Assembly: GCA_021186555.1 (NCBI GenBank) | Contig: JAJKFL010000005.1 | Location: 51,803,635-51,867,634, forward strand | DNA length: 64,000 bases | Origin: Reticulitermes speratus | Taxonomy: Eukaryota; Arthropoda; Insecta; Blattodea; Rhinotermitidae | Direction of reading: 5' to 3' | Shown: piece after piece, positions 63,685 to 64,000 of the stretch | How the letters are laid out: every line of letters starts with the position of its first letter | Numbering within the stretch: position 1 is the first letter of the stretch | The notes under the pieces: model-generated | Told to the model about the DNA's origin: nothing | Seen by the model: only the letters and a program-made list of their open reading frames with translations | Database searches by the model: none | Made by a program: the position numbers and the translations under genes

Positions 63685-64000
63685 GAGGAAGCAGTCGTAT
63701 CTAAAGCCCGAAAACTCAAATTAATTAAAAAAATTTGGGTTTTCAAATTTCTCCCAAAGACTTATGGAATGTACTGGCGACAGTGTTGGAGATAAACCAT
63801 TATTAAAGCAATGGAAATGTCACTAATTTTTTTTAATTCGTCTTCTTCAAAATAATAAGTCAACGCAGGTAAAATATGAATGTTACTTTTCAACTGTAGA
63901 AATTTTGGCAATTTATCTTAATTAAATTTATGTACTACATGACTTCTGACACGACAGGTCAGGGCTTTGTGTTATCACAATTATCTTACCGTCGGTAGAT
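63685..64000. other. No recognisable feature to window end
   Basis: AT-rich. Nothing recognised. Confidence 0.45.

Overview
The window is repeat-dominated, AT-rich nuclear DNA of an animal, most likely an insect. The LINE and tRNA-SINE families look like those I associate with cockroaches and termites (Blattodea). That assignment is from recollection of family resemblance, not from a search. I found no intact host gene, no rRNA or tRNA gene and no CRISPR. The long open frames are either LINE remnants or by-products of tandem repeats whose period is a multiple of three.

Main theme: about 38 copies, in varied decay, of one compact motif resembling a type I hammerhead ribozyme. It reads C(T)GANGA, a short stem-loop, GAAAC, then a palindrome such as ACATGT or ACATATGT, then a short strand complementary to the bases before CTGANGA. 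Most copies occur as outward-facing pairs inside large inverted repeats (2661-2874, 6058-7430, 9866-10239, 23103-23480, 37736-38060, 40360-40525, 41145-41450, 50800-51050, 58828-59296, 61221-61626, 61980-62160). One locus (30580-30900) has two in direct tandem. Many of these elements also carry a shared end motif, ACCGTGCAT. I interpret them as non-autonomous, Penelope-like-element or retrozyme-type repeats. Catalysis is not proven; every copy has one extra base at the stem II junction.

Layout. 0-10 kb: a SINE with target duplication, fold-back elements, a 33-copy 49-bp minisatellite, and a fold-back split by a mariner-like element. 10-24 kb: tRNA SINEs, 35-bp and 16-bp minisatellites, a GC/CpG-rich patch at 18.27-18.56 kb, a hairpin MITE, and the best conserved fold-back pair at 23.1-23.5 kb. 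24-34 kb: SINEs, a 42-bp minisatellite with higher-order structure, LINE 3' ends, tandem ribozyme-like units, a 52-bp minisatellite and a possible Helitron relic. 34-46 kb: six or more SINEs (one chimeric), two LINE families, a mariner-like relic and more fold-backs. 46-64 kb: 45-bp and 18-bp minisatellites, a hAT MITE with an 8-bp duplication, an RTE-type LINE insertion whose 3' end is amplified into eleven 154-bp units inside a single target duplication, and the highest-quality ribozyme-like pair (58.9 and 59.2 kb).

The elements do not form a pathway. They are a record of successive insertions: SINE in fold-back, mariner in fold-back, MITE in an older repeat, and fold-back in fold-back.
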